From positions 57,929 to 121,928 of the forward strand of contig NZ_JAPEHV010000007.1 of assembly GCF_028823665.1 (NCBI RefSeq): DNA of 64,000 nt, in the 5' to 3' direction. Source of the stretch: Microbacterium sp. C7(2022) (GTDB lineage: Bacteria; Actinomycetota; Actinomycetes; Actinomycetales; Microbacteriaceae). Shown piece after piece: positions 63,336 through 64,000 of this stretch. Below the pieces are notes generated by a model. That model saw only the letters and a list, made by a program, of their open reading frames with translations. It did not search any database and was not told the DNA's origin. Every line of letters begins with the position of its first letter. Position 1 is the first letter of the stretch. Position numbers and translations under genes: made by a program.

Positions 63336-63479
63336 TCGTGTGTGATGATGCACATCTAGCTCACAGTTTCCTCTGTGGTGACACTCAGGAATCGGATGTT
63401 GGTCAGGATCCCCCCGGGTCATGTCGCGCTGGCGCTGAGAGCGGAGTGATGGGCCCCGCCGCTGGGCGCGGGTTTTGGC
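63336..63479. other. Leader region of the exported protein with inverted repeats
   Basis: TGTGTGATGATGCACA (63339-63354) resembles a CRP/GlxR-type site (TGTGAN6TCACA) with two deviations, and CACAG/CTGTG (63362-63366, 63372-63376) forms a small inverted repeat. No gene is called here. Confidence 0.35.
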
Positions 63480-64000
63480 GTGAGTAGTGGGGTGCGCGTG
63501 GCGTGTTCGGATTCGTCGCTGTCGATGGTTCGTGTGTTGGGTTGGGTGCGGCGACGTCCGTTGCTGACGGGCGCGTTGGCGCTCGCACTGGTCGCTACTG
63601 GTGCGGTCGTGGCGGTGCGTCCGTGGGACCAGCCTGCTAATGCCGCGGCGTGCGCGGAAGGTGTCGCGGCGACCGCGACGAATGCTGCCGCGTTGGCCGT
63701 GGACTGCGGTCGTGAGGTCGAGGTGCTGAGCGACCGTTCCCCGTGGGTCACGGTGTACGCGCAGCCGGATGGTTTGTCGAAGATGACGGTGGATGCTGTC
63801 CCCTCTCGTACCAGGGTGAATGGTGACTGGCAGCCGGTTGACGTCTCGGTCGCGCCGTCTCCAGTTGCATCTGAGCCGGCAGATACGAGCAATGATCCGA
63901 GTGCGATGTCGGGGCTGGGGCATGGTGCGGGTGGCGTCGGTGCGAGTGTGTCGATGGCGCGTACCGTTTCGGACGCTTCTGGTGAGTTGGACGATACGGG
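63480..64000 (+). CDS. Exported RHS/DNRLRE-type large protein, N-terminal part (runs off window)
   Basis: A frame with no stop from GTG 63480 to the window end (173 codons); ATG 63525 is an alternative start. It opens with a signal peptide (VRRRPLLTGALALALVATGAVVAVRPWDQPANA), then CGREVEVLSDRSPWVTVYAQPDG...SRTRVNGDWQPVDVSV and a low-complexity Gly/Ser tract. This 'E-V-ers... Y-a-PDG... DW-PVD' pattern is typical for the start of large actinobacterial wall-associated or RHS-repeat polymorphic toxin proteins. Codons are less GC-rich at third positions than in neighbours, pointing to accessory DNA. The domain content beyond the edge is unknown. Confidence 0.55.
   Translation, partial: MSSGVRVACSDSSLSMVRVLGWVRRRPLLTGALALALVATGAVVAVRPWDQPANAAACAEGVAATATNAAALAVDCGREVEVLSDRSPWVTVYAQPDGLSKMTVDAVPSRTRVNGDWQPVDVSVAPSPVASEPADTSNDPSAMSGLGHGAGGVGASVSMARTVSDASGELDDT

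Noticed and set aside
63042..63923. 293-codon minus-strand frame at the right edge
   Set aside because: Most of it overlaps the signal-peptide gene at 63480 in the other direction and is Arg/His-rich; only the last 75-97 codons look real.

Overview
The window is about 64 kb of high-GC, gene-dense bacterial chromosome. The gene set points to an actinobacterium of the Microbacteriaceae, most likely Microbacterium or a close relative. Supporting signs are the order sucC-sucD-perM(DUF6350)-purN-purH, a monomeric NADP isocitrate dehydrogenase, an EssC/EccC-type secretion ATPase with WXG100-like proteins, two deazaflavin-type nitroreductase-family proteins, GTG starts, and TANNNT -10 boxes lying only 6-7 nt before many start codons (leaderless mRNAs). 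The genus is an inference from gene content; no rRNA is present.

Layout. 1-7.4 kb: end of a sunset-domain protein, an SseB-like protein, a stand-alone LigD-type polymerase facing an ATP-dependent DNA ligase across a deazaflavin-type oxidoreductase, an AI-2E family permease, and an acyl-CoA dehydrogenase with a TetR regulator. 7.5-15.5 kb: sucCD, a purine/NCS2 permease, perM-like DUF6350, purN and purH. 15.6-29.6 kb: a type VII secretion locus with an RDD-FHA membrane protein, an FHA-FtsK triple ATPase, and two substrate cassettes. Each cassette opens with the same promoter and the same WXG100-like gene (389 bp, one synonymous difference) and continues with paralogous small helical, substrate-like, LpqN/Mog1-like and membrane proteins. 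29.6-33.1 kb: Ada-AlkA fusion, ogt and a disulfide oxidoreductase. 33.2-37.1 kb: a heterodimeric ABC exporter behind a 26-codon leader ORF. 37.1-39.7 kb: repeats, an orphan gene and an IS110-family element with a possible bridge RNA. 39.7-43.8 kb: a GNAT acetyltransferase, monomeric icd and manA. 43.8-45.3 kb: an L,D-transpeptidase. 45.4-59.7 kb: an amino-sugar locus (ROK regulator, binding-protein ABC importer, ROK kinase, nagB; further on, beta-N-acetylhexosaminidase and nagA), interrupted by repeats, a Nudix/FAD-oxidase/YrdB operon and an ECF sigma factor fused to a zinc-finger and membrane segments. 59.8-62.2 kb: a ZTP riboswitch ahead of glyA-folD. 62.2-64 kb: a transglutaminase-like protein, a doubtful small gene and the start of a large exported protein running off the edge.

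Functional links. The amino-sugar genes form a full route: extracellular chito-oligosaccharide or muropeptide trimming by GH20, uptake, phosphorylation, deacetylation (NagA) and deamination (NagB) to fructose-6-phosphate, with ROK-type CTAACAAA half-sites at two promoters. sucC and icd share a GACGTC-centred palindrome, suggesting co-regulation of the TCA cycle. purN, purH, glyA and folD all belong to purine/one-carbon metabolism, and glyA-folD carries the matching ZTP sensor. The most novel region is the duplicated type VII cassette pair at 21.5-29.6 kb.
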